Shown here: positions 8,736-16,059 of the stretch, piece after piece
Position numbering within the stretch: position 1 is the stretch's first letter
How the letters are laid out: every line of letters begins with the position of its first letter
Origin: Bacteroidota bacterium
Lineage (GTDB): Bacteria; Bacteroidota; Bacteroidia; JABEUT01
NCBI GenBank assembly: GCA_013289395.1
Contig: JABCZY010000009.1
Coordinates: forward strand, 1 to 37,606
DNA length: 37,606 nucleotides
Direction: 5' to 3'
Position numbers and translations under genes: made by a program
The notes under the pieces: generated by a model
Seen by the model: only the letters and a program-made list of their open reading frames with translations
Databases searched by the model: none
What the model was told of the DNA's origin: nothing

Positions 8736-8743
8736 TATATTTG
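8736..8743 (+). promoter_or_regulatory. Probable -7 box (TATATTTG) for the M61 peptidase gene
   Basis: TATATTTG matches TAnnTTTG exactly. It falls inside the longest open frame, just after the ATG at 8733, so that ATG would be upstream of the transcript. This moves the likely start codon to the ATG at 8763, 19 bases after the box. No clear TTG -33 element is seen. Confidence 0.45.
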
Positions 8744-8762
8744 TATGCATTTCGTACCATAT

Positions 8763-10511
8763 ATGAAATATGTAGTATCATACTCTACTCACCATCAGCA
8801 TTTTATAGATATTGAAATTATTATCCCTGTTTCAGGTGATAGAACAACGGTTCAATCGGCAGCCTGGAGGCCCGGCAGATACGAACTCGGCAATTTCACC
8901 AAGAATGTTAGGAAATGGTCTGCTTTTGATGAGTCTGGCAAAGCACTTGATTTTTGCAAGTTAAATAAAGATACCTGGGTTGTTGAAACCAAGGGTGTTA
9001 GGGATCTTCATGTAAAATACAGCTACTATGCAGCTGACCTCAATGCCGGATCGACATTTGTTGATGACAAGCAGTTATACATGAATCCCGTTAATTGCTG
9101 CATGTATGTGCCTGAGTTAATGGGCCAACCTTTGCAATTGGAAATATTGCTACCTGAGCATTACCGCATAGCTACGGCTATGAAAAAGGGACAAACCAAG
9201 CAAGAAGGTAAGCTTTACCGACATGTTTTGCATGCTGTTAATTTTGAAGAATTAGGAGATAGCCCGCTTATAGCCAGTGCCACACTTAAGCATAATGCCT
9301 TTGTAATGGATGGTATTGAATTCAACCTGTGGATACAGGGTGAATGTAAGCCTGACTGGGCAAAGATGATAAATGACTTCTTCATCTTTATCAACGATAT
9401 GGTACTGATGATGAAGGGCAGCCCGATAAAGGAATACCATTTCCTGTTCCATATATTACCTTACAAATACCATCATGGGGTTGAGCACTTGGCTTCAACT
9501 GTAATAGTTATGGGCCCATCGTACAACTTAATGAAAGATGAGTTGTATAATGACTTCCTGGGTATATCGTGCCATGAGCTTTTCCATAGCTGGAATATAA
9601 AGACCATTCGACCGGTTGAAATGCACCCTTACGACTATACCAAAGAGAACTATTCCCGCCTGGGGTATGTATATGAGGGTATAACAACTTATTACGGAGA
9701 TTACCTGTTATTCAGGTCTGGTGTGTTTAGTGAGTTTGAGTACATAAAGGCCATACAAAGAGAAGTACAGAAGCATTTTGATAATTACGGCCGCTTTAAC
9801 CTGAGTGTAGCCGATTCTTCATTCGATACCTGGTTAGATGGTTATGTTGCTGGTATTCCGTACCGCAAGGTTTCCATATATACCGAGGGTTCTATAATTG
9901 CCTTCATTACCGATATGTTCATCCGTAAGCATACCAATAACAAGAACAGCCTTGATGATGTAATGCGCTTGCTTTACCATGAATATGCCTTGAAGGGTAA
10001 AGGGTATTCAGAAGCTGACTTTAAAAAGTTGGTGGAAGAGGTGTCTGGTACTTCATACGACGATATTTTCAATAACTATATCAATAAACCGGCTGACTTT
10101 GAAAAACCTTTCCGTGAGGCCTTGGGCCATATAGGTATGATGTTGCATACATCACCTGCCAAAAGAAACTGTGAGCGATACTGGGGCATGAAGGTGCAGG
10201 ACGATAAGGTATTGCAAAAAGTAACTGCTGTTGCACCGGGCTCTCCGGCTGAACTGGCAGGTATTTGTCCGAACGATGAAATTGCACTTATCAATGGCCA
10301 TCAGCTAAAAGGCAACTTCCATGATTGGTGTACATACTATGGCGACGATGAGGTCCGCCTGAGTATAATATCTGACCAGATCAGGAGGGAAGTGCATATT
10401 GCATCAATACCGGGCAAGGAATTCTTTCCATTATACCATATGACCAAGACCCGCAGTGCTAACCTAGAACAGCAGGCGGCTTATAGGTTATGGTGTAACA
10501 GGGAATACTAA
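8763..10511 (+). CDS. M61 family metallopeptidase (glycyl-aminopeptidase type) with PDZ domain
   Basis: Zinc aminopeptidase-like protein, 582 aa from this start. N-terminal beta domain (about 1-170), thermolysin-like catalytic domain with HELFH at 271-275 and the probable third zinc ligand E305 in YEGITTYYGD, then a C-terminal PDZ domain (about 465-550, with VAPGSPAELAGI and DEIALINGHQL). No signal peptide is visible, so it is probably cytoplasmic. The ATG at 8733 adds ten residues, but a -7 box overlaps that stretch and homologues, as I recall them, begin near MKYxVSY. I therefore prefer 8763. The substrate is unknown; related enzymes prefer N-terminal glycine or alanine. It is a single-gene unit, convergent with ridA. 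Confidence 0.88.
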   Translation: MKYVVSYSTHHQHFIDIEIIIPVSGDRTTVQSAAWRPGRYELGNFTKNVRKWSAFDESGKALDFCKLNKDTWVVETKGVRDLHVKYSYYAADLNAGSTFVDDKQLYMNPVNCCMYVPELMGQPLQLEILLPEHYRIATAMKKGQTKQEGKLYRHVLHAVNFEELGDSPLIASATLKHNAFVMDGIEFNLWIQGECKPDWAKMINDFFIFINDMVLMMKGSPIKEYHFLFHILPYKYHHGVEHLASTVIVMGPSYNLMKDELYNDFLGISCHELFHSWNIKTIRPVEMHPYDYTKENYSRLGYVYEGITTYYGDYLLFRSGVFSEFEYIKAIQREVQKHFDNYGRFNLSVADSSFDTWLDGYVAGIPYRKVSIYTEGSIIAFITDMFIRKHTNNKNSLDDVMRLLYHEYALKGKGYSEADFKKLVEEVSGTSYDDIFNNYINKPADFEKPFREALGHIGMMLHTSPAKRNCERYWGMKVQDDKVLQKVTAVAPGSPAELAGICPNDEIALINGHQLKGNFHDWCTYYGDDEVRLSIISDQIRREVHIASIPGKEFFPLYHMTKTRSANLEQQAAYRLWCNREY

Positions 10512-10514
10512 TTC

Positions 10515-10546
10515 AATTAAGAATTAGTAATTAAAAATTAAGAATC
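10515..10546. repeat. AT-rich dispersed repeat, copy 1
   Basis: This 32-base stretch (AATTAAGAATTAGTAATTAA followed by AAATTAAGAATC) matches the reverse complement of 16149-16180 at 29 of 32 positions. It lies in the 65-base gap between the convergent M61 and ridA genes. It is followed by CTTAAYCTWA-like short units (10545-10577). Confidence 0.6.
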
Positions 10547-10576
10547 TTAACCTTAATCTAAGTCTAAACCTTGATC

Positions 10577-10954
10577 TTAGCTAACTGCAATTACCGATAT
10601 CTCTACATTCACATTAAGCGGAAGCTTTGATACCTGAACGGTTTCGCGTGCAGGGTAGTTTCCGGTAAAGAATGAGCCATATACTTCATTCATTTTTGCA
10701 AAATCATCCATATTGGTAAGGAAAATGGTTGTTTTAACCACTTTATCAAGGCTTGAACCAGCAGTTTCCAATATGTTCTTTACATTCTGCATCACCTGCT
10801 TGGTTTCATTCTGAATACCGTCAGTAACAATTTTGCCTGTTACATAGTCTTTCGCCACCTGGCCCGATACAAATACAAAGCCCCCCGCCTGTGTTGCCTG
10901 GCTATAGGGTCCAATAGGTTCAGGGGCATTTTTGGTTACGATTATCTTTTTCAT
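10577..10954 (-). CDS. ridA: RidA family reactive-intermediate deaminase
   Basis: Hydrolyses reactive enamine/imine intermediates released by PLP enzymes such as threonine dehydratase. It is a cytoplasmic trimer. 125 aa, normal length. The N-terminal IGPYSQATQAGGFVFVSGQV is the family signature. NYPARETVQVSKLP carries the conserved active-site arginine (about residue 102), followed by VNVEISVIAV with the conserved glutamate. It starts 19 bases after the lnt stop, so it is probably in an lnt-ridA transcript. The link looks positional rather than functional. All key residues are present. Confidence 0.95.
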   Translation of the reverse strand: MKKIIVTKNAPEPIGPYSQATQAGGFVFVSGQVAKDYVTGKIVTDGIQNETKQVMQNVKNILETAGSSLDKVVKTTIFLTNMDDFAKMNEVYGSFFTGNYPARETVQVSKLPLNVNVEISVIAVS

Positions 10955-10973
10955 TTTATAAAGGTTTTAAAGA

Positions 10974-12605
10974 TTATACAATTTTACTTTTAATTAGTAC
11001 ACCAAGTACATACACCAATAGTACTGCACTCAACCAGCTCATAAGCACACCAATATAGTCGCCATGTTTTACATAAAACGTGATTTCAGTATTAGGTGAA
11101 ATTTTGGCTTTAATTACTGCCGGTACCCACCAGGCTGTCTGTTCACTTACATTACCCATTTCATCAATAAACTCTGATATACCGGTATTGGCGGAGCGGG
11201 CAATAGAACGCCTTGTTTCTATGGCACGCAAACGGGCATAAGCCAGGTGTTGTTTATAGCCGGGTGTGTCACCCCACCAGCCATCGTTTGTAATGACAAA
11301 AATAAGTTGAGCTCCCTTCAAAACATATTGCCCTATATACTCCCCATATATCGATTCATAACATATAGCTGTTCCCACACACGTTTTGCCATTCGGGGTG
11401 TAAAAAACAGAGGGTTCTTTTTGGGTTCCTAAAGTGCCTGAAGTTCCACCCAAAGAGAAGGCCAGATCGGCTATCGGGCCAAGCAGTTTTCTAAAGGGCA
11501 TTGTCTCCACGCCGGGTACTAATTTTGACTTATGGTAAAGCTGTAACTTACTGCTATTATTTAATTGAATAGCAGTATTATATGCGTCAAAAAATCCATC
11601 GCCACCAATATACTTCCTTGCGCTCTCCGGTATGTTGTCACCTATATTATAATTGCGCCATGTAGATGCCCCAGTAACGATGCTTAGGTTAGGGTGTTTT
11701 GCAAGATACTTTTGCAAGGTTTGTATGCTGCCATTTTTGTCAATATCATTCTCCCAAATGTCGGGGTCGGTTAGTGCTGTTTCAGGGAATATTAAATAGT
11801 CGGTTGTAGAGTCAACTTTGGTATCGGCAAGGGTAATCAATTTGTCGAGCTGGTTCTTAAAATCGCCACTGAATTTTTCGTTGTAGGGGTCAATGTTTGG
11901 TTGAACAACTACGGCCTGCACATATAGTTTTTTATCGGCAGTTTTTGAGTTATAGCTGAAAGCAATTATAAAGGAAACCGATATGGGGATTAGTACAATT
12001 GCAATAACTCTGATAATGCTCTTCTTACGGTAAGTCTTACCATCAACATCAAGCCACAAGCTTTTTACCAGTTGAAAGAACAATAAATTACTTACCAATA
12101 TCCACAACGAACCACCCAATACGCCCGTGTATTCATACCATTGCACAGCCTCAACATGGTTAGCAAAACCATTACCTAATGTCAGCCATGGCCAACTGCA
12201 TTGCCAGTTCAGGTGAAAGTATTCGAAGGCTATCCACAGTATTGCAAATGAAGCATAGCCAGTAATATTGTTGGTTTTCATTCGAACGTAATGGAAGGCT
12301 ACCAATACCAAAGCCATAAATAAGGCATTTAATACAATAGCTGCTATACCACCAACAATGGTTGAGTTTAACACCCACCAGGTCGACAGTATATTCCAGC
12401 TAAGTGCCGACACATAGGCGTATGTAAAGAACTTGAATGCCCTGAAATTAGCGCCTTGCCTGTAAAAGTGTTCTTCTACCACCAGTAATGGGCAGAACGC
12501 AAACAGCAGTATAAAAGGCAAACCTCTTGCCGGCCATGCCGCCCATAGCAATACACCTGTTAATAGCGATAAAAGATATAGCTGGGGTTTAGAGAATGCT
12601 TTCAC
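10974..12605 (-). CDS. lnt: Apolipoprotein N-acyltransferase
   Basis: Inner-membrane enzyme that adds the third acyl chain to the N-terminal cysteine of apolipoproteins, the last step of lipoprotein maturation. 543 aa, within the family range. About six or seven membrane spans precede a periplasmic nitrilase-like domain (about 225-500), and a final span is at about 510-535. The expected triad is visible: E275 in FPETAL, K359 in LYHKSKLVPGVE and C415 in AICYES. NTEIT and ARLRAIETRRSIARSANTG are also typical. It is first in a two-gene unit with ridA. Upstream lies a CCCCTGAAGGGG repeat that marks the edge of the accessory island. No promoter box is clear. Confidence 0.95.
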   Translation of the reverse strand: MKAFSKPQLYLLSLLTGVLLWAAWPARGLPFILLFAFCPLLVVEEHFYRQGANFRAFKFFTYAYVSALSWNILSTWWVLNSTIVGGIAAIVLNALFMALVLVAFHYVRMKTNNITGYASFAILWIAFEYFHLNWQCSWPWLTLGNGFANHVEAVQWYEYTGVLGGSLWILVSNLLFFQLVKSLWLDVDGKTYRKKSIIRVIAIVLIPISVSFIIAFSYNSKTADKKLYVQAVVVQPNIDPYNEKFSGDFKNQLDKLITLADTKVDSTTDYLIFPETALTDPDIWENDIDKNGSIQTLQKYLAKHPNLSIVTGASTWRNYNIGDNIPESARKYIGGDGFFDAYNTAIQLNNSSKLQLYHKSKLVPGVETMPFRKLLGPIADLAFSLGGTSGTLGTQKEPSVFYTPNGKTCVGTAICYESIYGEYIGQYVLKGAQLIFVITNDGWWGDTPGYKQHLAYARLRAIETRRSIARSANTGISEFIDEMGNVSEQTAWWVPAVIKAKISPNTEITFYVKHGDYIGVLMSWLSAVLLVYVLGVLIKSKIV

Positions 12606-12644
12606 AATACAAAGTAAATGAATTTTTCAAGCATATCCCTGTTT

Positions 12645-12690
12645 GCCCCAAACCCCTGAAGGGGTGAATATCCCTTCAGAACAATAAAAT
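12645..12690. repeat. Left boundary copy of the CCCCTnAAGGGG element (short form)
   Basis: GCCCCAAACCCCTGAAGGGG (12645-12664) is followed by TGAATATCCCTTCAGAACAA. The reverse complement of 15934-16039 contains both halves: GCCCCAAACCCCTAAAGGGG and, about 55 bases on, a CAGGGGTGATTGTACCTTCA stretch ending in GAACAATAGAA. So this copy equals the right-hand one in inverted orientation, with its middle deleted between two palindromes. The palindrome CCCCTGAAGGGG is at 12653-12664. Confidence 0.7.
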
Positions 12691-12742
12691 AATTTTGACT
12701 TTTATTTAATACTTCTGTTTTACGGGGATATTTATTAGTATT

Positions 12743-12925
12743 ATGAGTAAAAACTACGAGAACTTAATCCTTATTAAACAGATTCAAGTTAGGGATGAGA
12801 AAGACCCTAAAAAGAAACAATTCCTACAAAGGCAACTACGTGTACTGGAATATCAGAAACAAATAGAGGATATACATAAGAAGATAGATGACCTAAACCA
12901 GCTTAATAAAGCTTATGGTCAATGA
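12743..12925 (+). CDS. Small hypothetical coiled-coil protein, 60 aa
   Basis: Not recognised. It is a highly charged, helix-forming protein: QIQVRDEKDPKKKQFLQRQL is followed by LRVLEYQKQIEDIHKKIDDL, with leucine/isoleucine heptad spacing that suggests a coiled coil. The stop overlaps the next start (ATGA at 12922), which points to translational coupling and makes both ORFs more credible. It is the first gene inside the accessory island. No promoter box is clear upstream. Confidence 0.55.
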   Translation: MSKNYENLILIKQIQVRDEKDPKKKQFLQRQLRVLEYQKQIEDIHKKIDDLNQLNKAYGQ

Positions 12926-13161
12926 GCTTTACAAAAGGACTATCTATAAGTATATTTATTATTATGTCAGATTACCTAAGATATGCAGTAAATAAACTAC
13001 AAGCTGTAAAGGATTCATTACCTATTTGTGCTGATAGAGGCATTATAGCTGGTACTATATTCACTATGGTTTGTGCTGACACAGACGATGAAGGAATAAA
13101 ACGTATACTCGATGAAGCAATGGAATTAGAATCCTGTAAGGCTTTTTATAAGGCCATCTAA
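12922..13161 (+). CDS. Small hypothetical protein, 79 aa (65 aa from the internal start)
   Basis: Not recognised. The start is uncertain. The ATG at 12922 overlaps the previous stop (ATGA) and would give a short hydrophobic leader (SFTKGLSISIFII). The ATG at 12964 gives a compact soluble helical protein starting MSDYLRYAVNKLQAVKD. The second form resembles a normal cytoplasmic protein, with alternating helices and three cysteines. Its 3' end overlaps a small convergent ORF by 36 bases. Probably co-transcribed with the 60-aa gene. Confidence 0.5.
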   Translation: MSFTKGLSISIFIIMSDYLRYAVNKLQAVKDSLPICADRGIIAGTIFTMVCADTDDEGIKRILDEAMELESCKAFYKAI

Positions 13162-13305
13162 TTCTATTTTTGACTCTCTCACAATATTTTCTTTCTCTTT
13201 ATTTCCTTCTTTTGCAAACTGTTCTATTCTAGTACCGTGTATTGAGTTTGATATATGTAATAATATTTCATTCAATATCTTCTTCTCATTTTCTGTCATA
13301 GCCAT
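13126..13305 (-). CDS. Small charged helical ORF, 59 aa
   Basis: Reading the minus strand from ATG at 13305 gives 59 residues starting MAMTENEKKILNEILLHISN and ending LIKSLTGF, then TAA. The composition (Lys/Glu-rich, amphipathic helix spacing) is protein-like, and it fills a gap that otherwise holds no gene. It overlaps the tail of the 79-aa gene on the other strand. The function is unknown; it could be chance. Confidence 0.4.
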   Translation of the reverse strand: MAMTENEKKILNEILLHISNSIHGTRIEQFAKEGNKEKENIVRESKIELDGLIKSLTGF

Positions 13306-13351
13306 AGTTTTATGATATTAGTAATTTATTATACTAAAATATTAAAATCTA

Positions 13352-13894
13352 TTAATTCATTGGCTTAAATACCAATGCTCCTTTACCTGATTTCATTACT
13401 ATGTAACTGGTAGCCTCATCATATGTTAATACCATATTCGGGGACGTACTGCCACAATCCGAACTAGTAAACGTGGCTACTATACTATTACCATGTACAG
13501 TATATGTAAAGTAATAATTACAACTCTTACCAATGCTTTGTGCATCATCGCCCATTGTTGGCCTATTTGTATGTGAAAGTGTCATTGCGCCCATTATACC
13601 ATTGCCTTTATCTTCTATAGGGTCAAATTGAATTATATATGGATAATCACGGTCATCCGTATTGGAAAACTCTTTGCCATTTATCTTTTCTTTTACTTTC
13701 TCTGCTATCTTATCCGTTATAGGCGATGAATTAGTAGGTGATGAATTACTATTGATAGTATTAGGTTCTGATTTGAATACCAAAAAATCCTGTGGTATTA
13801 CTTTAAATTCATATCCAATACACAGTATAATACAAGCTGCATATAATATTATTAAGCTATCCGTTAAATAGGTTTTATTTTTTGTGGTTTCCAT
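13352..13894 (-). CDS. Membrane-anchored hypothetical protein, 180 aa
   Basis: Not recognised. One N-terminal membrane span (about residues 11-30, LTDSLIILYAACIILCIGYE) anchors the protein. A Ser/Asn/Pro-rich linker follows (NTINSNSSPTNSSPITD, about 45-62), then a beta-rich C-terminal domain of about 110 residues with two cysteines (SCNYYF and SDCGS). The C-terminal domain has the look of an exported, small beta-sandwich or lipocalin-like fold. It is transcribed divergently from the XRE regulator. A perfect 18-bp palindrome sits almost exactly midway between the two start codons, so it may be controlled by that regulator. Confidence 0.65.
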   Translation of the reverse strand: METTKNKTYLTDSLIILYAACIILCIGYEFKVIPQDFLVFKSEPNTINSNSSPTNSSPITDKIAEKVKEKINGKEFSNTDDRDYPYIIQFDPIEDKGNGIMGAMTLSHTNRPTMGDDAQSIGKSCNYYFTYTVHGNSIVATFTSSDCGSTSPNMVLTYDEATSYIVMKSGKGALVFKPMN

Positions 13895-13937
13895 GATAAT
13901 AATGATTTATAACTGCAAAATTATCAAATAATCCAAA

Positions 13938-13955
13938 GGTATGATATATCATACC
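13938..13955. promoter_or_regulatory. Perfect 18-bp palindrome, probable XRE operator
   Basis: GGTATGATATATCATACC is identical to its reverse complement over all 18 bases. Its centre (13946.5) is within about 2 bases of the midpoint between the divergent starts at 13894 and 14003. HTH-XRE dimers bind such dyads, and the XRE gene is adjacent, so joint control of both genes is the simple reading. Confidence 0.6.
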
Positions 13956-13984
13956 CGTTATTTTTTCAATAACCATCAAACTTG

Positions 13985-14000
13985 TAGTCTAATTAGGCTA
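13985..14000. promoter_or_regulatory. Imperfect 16-bp palindrome next to the XRE start codon
   Basis: TAGTCTAATTAGGCTA is a palindrome except for one symmetric mismatch. It ends 2 bases before the XRE ATG. It could be a second, unlike operator for autorepression or a translation-control site. It does not share the sequence of the 18-bp dyad. Confidence 0.35.
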
Positions 14001-14002
14001 TA

Positions 14003-14218
14003 ATGACTGAAAGGGAATACCTTATTTTGATTGGTAAGAATATCACTAAAATAAGAAAACAAAGGGGTATTACCAGTAAAGAATTGGGCTATCAGTGTGA
14101 TATGGAAAAGTCTAACCTTATCCCAATAGAAAAGGGTCGGATAAATACCACAATTGGCACCCTCATAAAGATTGCTAAAGCATTAGATGTTGATATAGCC
14201 GACTTCCTGAAGCGGTAA
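14003..14218 (+). CDS. XRE-family HTH transcriptional regulator, 71 aa
   Basis: Single-domain Cro/CI-type DNA-binding protein. The helix-turn-helix runs about residues 13-65: IGKNITKIRKQRGITSKELG, then IPIEKGRINTTIGTLIKIAKALDVDIADFL, which is the standard XRE core. There is no effector or peptidase domain, so it probably acts as a dimeric repressor. Two palindromes lie in the 108-base gap to the divergent membrane-anchored gene. It is followed by the IS1595 transposase unit, which has its own promoter. Small solitary XRE proteins of this type are common in mobile islands of Bacteroidota. Confidence 0.85.
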   Translation: MTEREYLILIGKNITKIRKQRGITSKELGYQCDMEKSNLIPIEKGRINTTIGTLIKIAKALDVDIADFLKR

Positions 14219-14310
14219 TTACCTCATTATTAGGGTTCTCCTATACGAAGAATTCCTGACATTTTCAACCTATTATTTTCATCATAACATAAAGATAACC
14301 AGGATATTAC

Positions 14311-14341
14311 TTGCATTTATCCAGGACTTATAGTATATTTG
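14311..14341 (+). promoter_or_regulatory. Consensus Bacteroidota promoter for the transposase
   Basis: TTG at 14311-14313 and TATATTTG at 14334-14341 are separated by 20 bases, close to the ideal sigma-ABfr arrangement. The ATG at 14386 lies 45 bases downstream, leaving a normal leader. The promoter suggests the transposase is not silent by lack of a promoter. Confidence 0.6.
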
Positions 14342-14385
14342 TATCGTGATTCAATGTTAATAGATGTGTTTAATATAGTTGAGAA

Positions 14386-15270
14386 ATGAAATATACGATT
14401 ACTGACTTCCGAAAAGATTACGCCACCGAAAACCAATGCTTAGATAGATTATTCCAACTCAAATACGGCAAGTTAGAAGCTTGCCCATCTTGTGGTGTTA
14501 TTAATGCTAAGTTTAAACGAGTTCCTAAAAGACGTTCATACTGGTGTACTGAATGCAATCACCAATTATATCCAACTGCTGGTACCGTGTTTGAAAAGAC
14601 AACCACACCGTTAACACATTGGTTTTACGCTATATTTTTATTTACCACAACAAGGAACGGTGTTGCTGCAAAGGAATTAGAAAGGCAATTAGGTGTAACA
14701 TATAAGACAGCGTGGCGAATGGCCAAGCAAATAAGGCTCCTTATGTCAAATGGGCCTGTTGAAATGCTAAAGGGTGAAGTTATGATTGATGAGACCTTCA
14801 TAGGTGGTCAGGAGAAATTTAAACACAGACATAAGAGGTCAAATGTTGATGGATACATGAAAAGAATCCCTGTATTTGGCATGATGGAGAAGGGTACAAA
14901 TAAAATGATAACAAAGGTTATGAAAGTAGAAGAAATCAAGGCTGCTCACCTTAGACCTATTATTACCAAGAGTATAGATAAGGATTCAATAGTAGTAACT
15001 GATTTGTTTAGGGGTTACATGGGACTGGATAAAGAGTTTAAACAACATGAAACCATTAATCACGCTCAAGAAGAGTATGTTTCAAAGAATGGTTTTACCA
15101 CCAATAATATAGAAGGATTTTGGAGCAGTTTAAAAAGAATGATACGGGGAACACATATACATGTAAGTGAAAAATACTTACCATTATATGTTAATGAAAC
15201 TGCTTTTAGATATATGAATAAGGATAAGGTGGATACAATGTTTAACCTTATTTTGAAGAAGGTTTCTTAG
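14386..15270 (+). CDS. IS1595-family (ISXO2-like) transposase
   Basis: 294-aa transposase of typical length and apparently intact. The N-terminal zinc ribbon has C33-x2-C36 (ACPSCG) and C54-x2-C57 (WCTECN). An HTH-like region follows (GVAAKELERQLGVTYKTAWR). The DDE-type catalytic domain has D135 (MIDETFIGG), D206 (VVTDLFRGY) and the IS1595 third-residue region TTNNIEGFWSSLKR near 239-251, with the later basic stretch MIRGTHIHV. The family ends in DDN(K/H/E) rather than plain DDE. It has its own consensus promoter. A small convergent ORF overlaps its 3' end. I could not find convincing terminal inverted repeats, so the exact element ends are unknown. Confidence 0.92.
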   Translation: MKYTITDFRKDYATENQCLDRLFQLKYGKLEACPSCGVINAKFKRVPKRRSYWCTECNHQLYPTAGTVFEKTTTPLTHWFYAIFLFTTTRNGVAAKELERQLGVTYKTAWRMAKQIRLLMSNGPVEMLKGEVMIDETFIGGQEKFKHRHKRSNVDGYMKRIPVFGMMEKGTNKMITKVMKVEEIKAAHLRPIITKSIDKDSIVVTDLFRGYMGLDKEFKQHETINHAQEEYVSKNGFTTNNIEGFWSSLKRMIRGTHIHVSEKYLPLYVNETAFRYMNKDKVDTMFNLILKKVS

Positions 15271-15403
15271 TTATTTTCTTAACCATTTTATCGAAGTCTT
15301 CTCTAGTGGCATCATTATGGCCATGACGTTTTAAAAACTCATCATAGTGCTTAGTGAGTTCCTTAATTGACTTAACTTTCTTCTTCTTTTTAACCTTTGT
15401 CAT
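15248..15403 (-). CDS. Small lysine-rich ORF overlapping the transposase 3' end, 51 aa
   Basis: From ATG at 15403 the minus strand reads MTKVKKKKKVKSIKELTKHY and continues DEFLKRHGHNDATREDF to a lysine-rich end (KKITKKPSSK), then TAA at 15248. It overlaps the transposase stop by 23 bases on the other strand. The lysine-rich start followed by a helical ExLTKxYDxFLK pattern looks like a real small protein. I recall similar short ORFs next to IS1595 transposases in Bacteroidota, without being able to check. It may be a passenger or regulator of the insertion sequence. An A-rich stretch precedes the ATG. Confidence 0.55.
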   Translation of the reverse strand: MTKVKKKKKVKSIKELTKHYDEFLKRHGHNDATREDFDKMVKKITKKPSSK

Positions 15404-15458
15404 ATTCTCAAAATTACTTATTTTTTATTAGATTTGTTATTACTTATTCTCATTATTC

Positions 15459-15767
15459 ATGGAAGTATATATTCATTACAATTTACATGGTGGTAATCCT
15501 GATGCGCATGGGACAGTTAAAAGCGAAATGAAAGAAAAGCAATATTCTGACTATTACGAAACAAATAAAAAGAAATATTACTTACCTAATGTTTCATTAT
15601 ATCATGCAAACAAACCTACCACTATAGCTGCTTATAATGATTTAAAGAGCATAGTTGATGAAATTAATAAAACAAGACAACCTCAAGATAAAGCAAGGAT
15701 AGAGCGATGTATTACTTTAGAATTTACTGGTCGTTTTCCATTTGAAGGAGACCCACACGCTGATTAG
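15459..15767 (+). CDS. Hypothetical protein, 102 aa
   Basis: Not recognised. Soluble, mixed alpha/beta, with no signal peptide. The start MEVYIHYNLHGGNPDAHG suggests a beta strand and a His/Gly-rich turn. A Lys/Tyr-rich middle (YSDYYETNKKKYYLPN) follows, then a helix (YNDLKSIVDEINKTRQPQDK), and it ends with an ITLEFTGRFPFEGD strand. The 55 bases before the start are AT-rich and contain no exact TAnnTTTG box. It may be cargo of the IS1595 region or of the wider island. Confidence 0.55.
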   Translation: MEVYIHYNLHGGNPDAHGTVKSEMKEKQYSDYYETNKKKYYLPNVSLYHANKPTTIAAYNDLKSIVDEINKTRQPQDKARIERCITLEFTGRFPFEGDPHAD

Positions 15768-15886
15768 TTACTTATTCTTTTAGACCAATTTATACTTAAG
15801 CGACCTATATGAATGCCATAAGATGTTTTATAACTTTCGTCATTTGGGTCCTTCTTTTTAAATAAGTTTTTAATCCATTTAATCAT
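15764..15886 (-). CDS. Very small ORF, 40 aa
   Basis: From ATG at 15886 the minus strand encodes MIKWIKNLFKKKDPNDESYK, then a TSYGIHIGRLSINW strand, ending at TAA 15764. The amphipathic, basic N-terminal helix followed by a beta-like segment is plausible for a small membrane-associated protein. The length is short enough for chance. It overlaps the 102-aa gene's stop by 4 bases, in convergent orientation. Confidence 0.3.
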   Translation of the reverse strand: MIKWIKNLFKKKDPNDESYKTSYGIHIGRLSINWSKRISN

Positions 15887-15933
15887 TCTTTTATTGGGTT
15901 TTTAGTGGCCCAAGTAGATGATTATTTAACCTT

Positions 15934-16039
15934 CTATTGTTCTGAAGGTACAATCACCCCTGAAGGGGCTTTGAATTGTTGTTGCTAAAGTCACAATATG
16001 ATATTTGGTTTTGAAGCCCCTTTAGGGGTTTGGGGCTGC
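15934..16039. repeat. Right boundary copy of the CCCCTnAAGGGG element (long form)
   Basis: Contains CCCCTGAAGGGG (15957-15968) and CCCCTTTAGGGG (16017-16028) separated by about 48 bases, then GGGGTTTGGGGCTGC. Read on the minus strand it matches the left element at 12645-12690 in two blocks, so the two copies are in inverted orientation around the island. The double palindrome could form two hairpins or a cruciform, as in REP/BIME-like elements. Confidence 0.7.
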
Positions 16040-16059
16040 ATTTTGTCTCCCCGCTTTGG

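Noticed and set aside
8733-8762. Longer N-terminus of the M61 peptidase
   Set aside because: The stretch overlaps a TATATTTG box and adds MYICMHFVPY, which does not fit the family start.
14225-15760. Terminal inverted repeats for the IS1595 element (AGGGTTCTCC against GGAGACCC)
   Set aside because: The match is short and imperfect and would include unrelated genes; not convincing.
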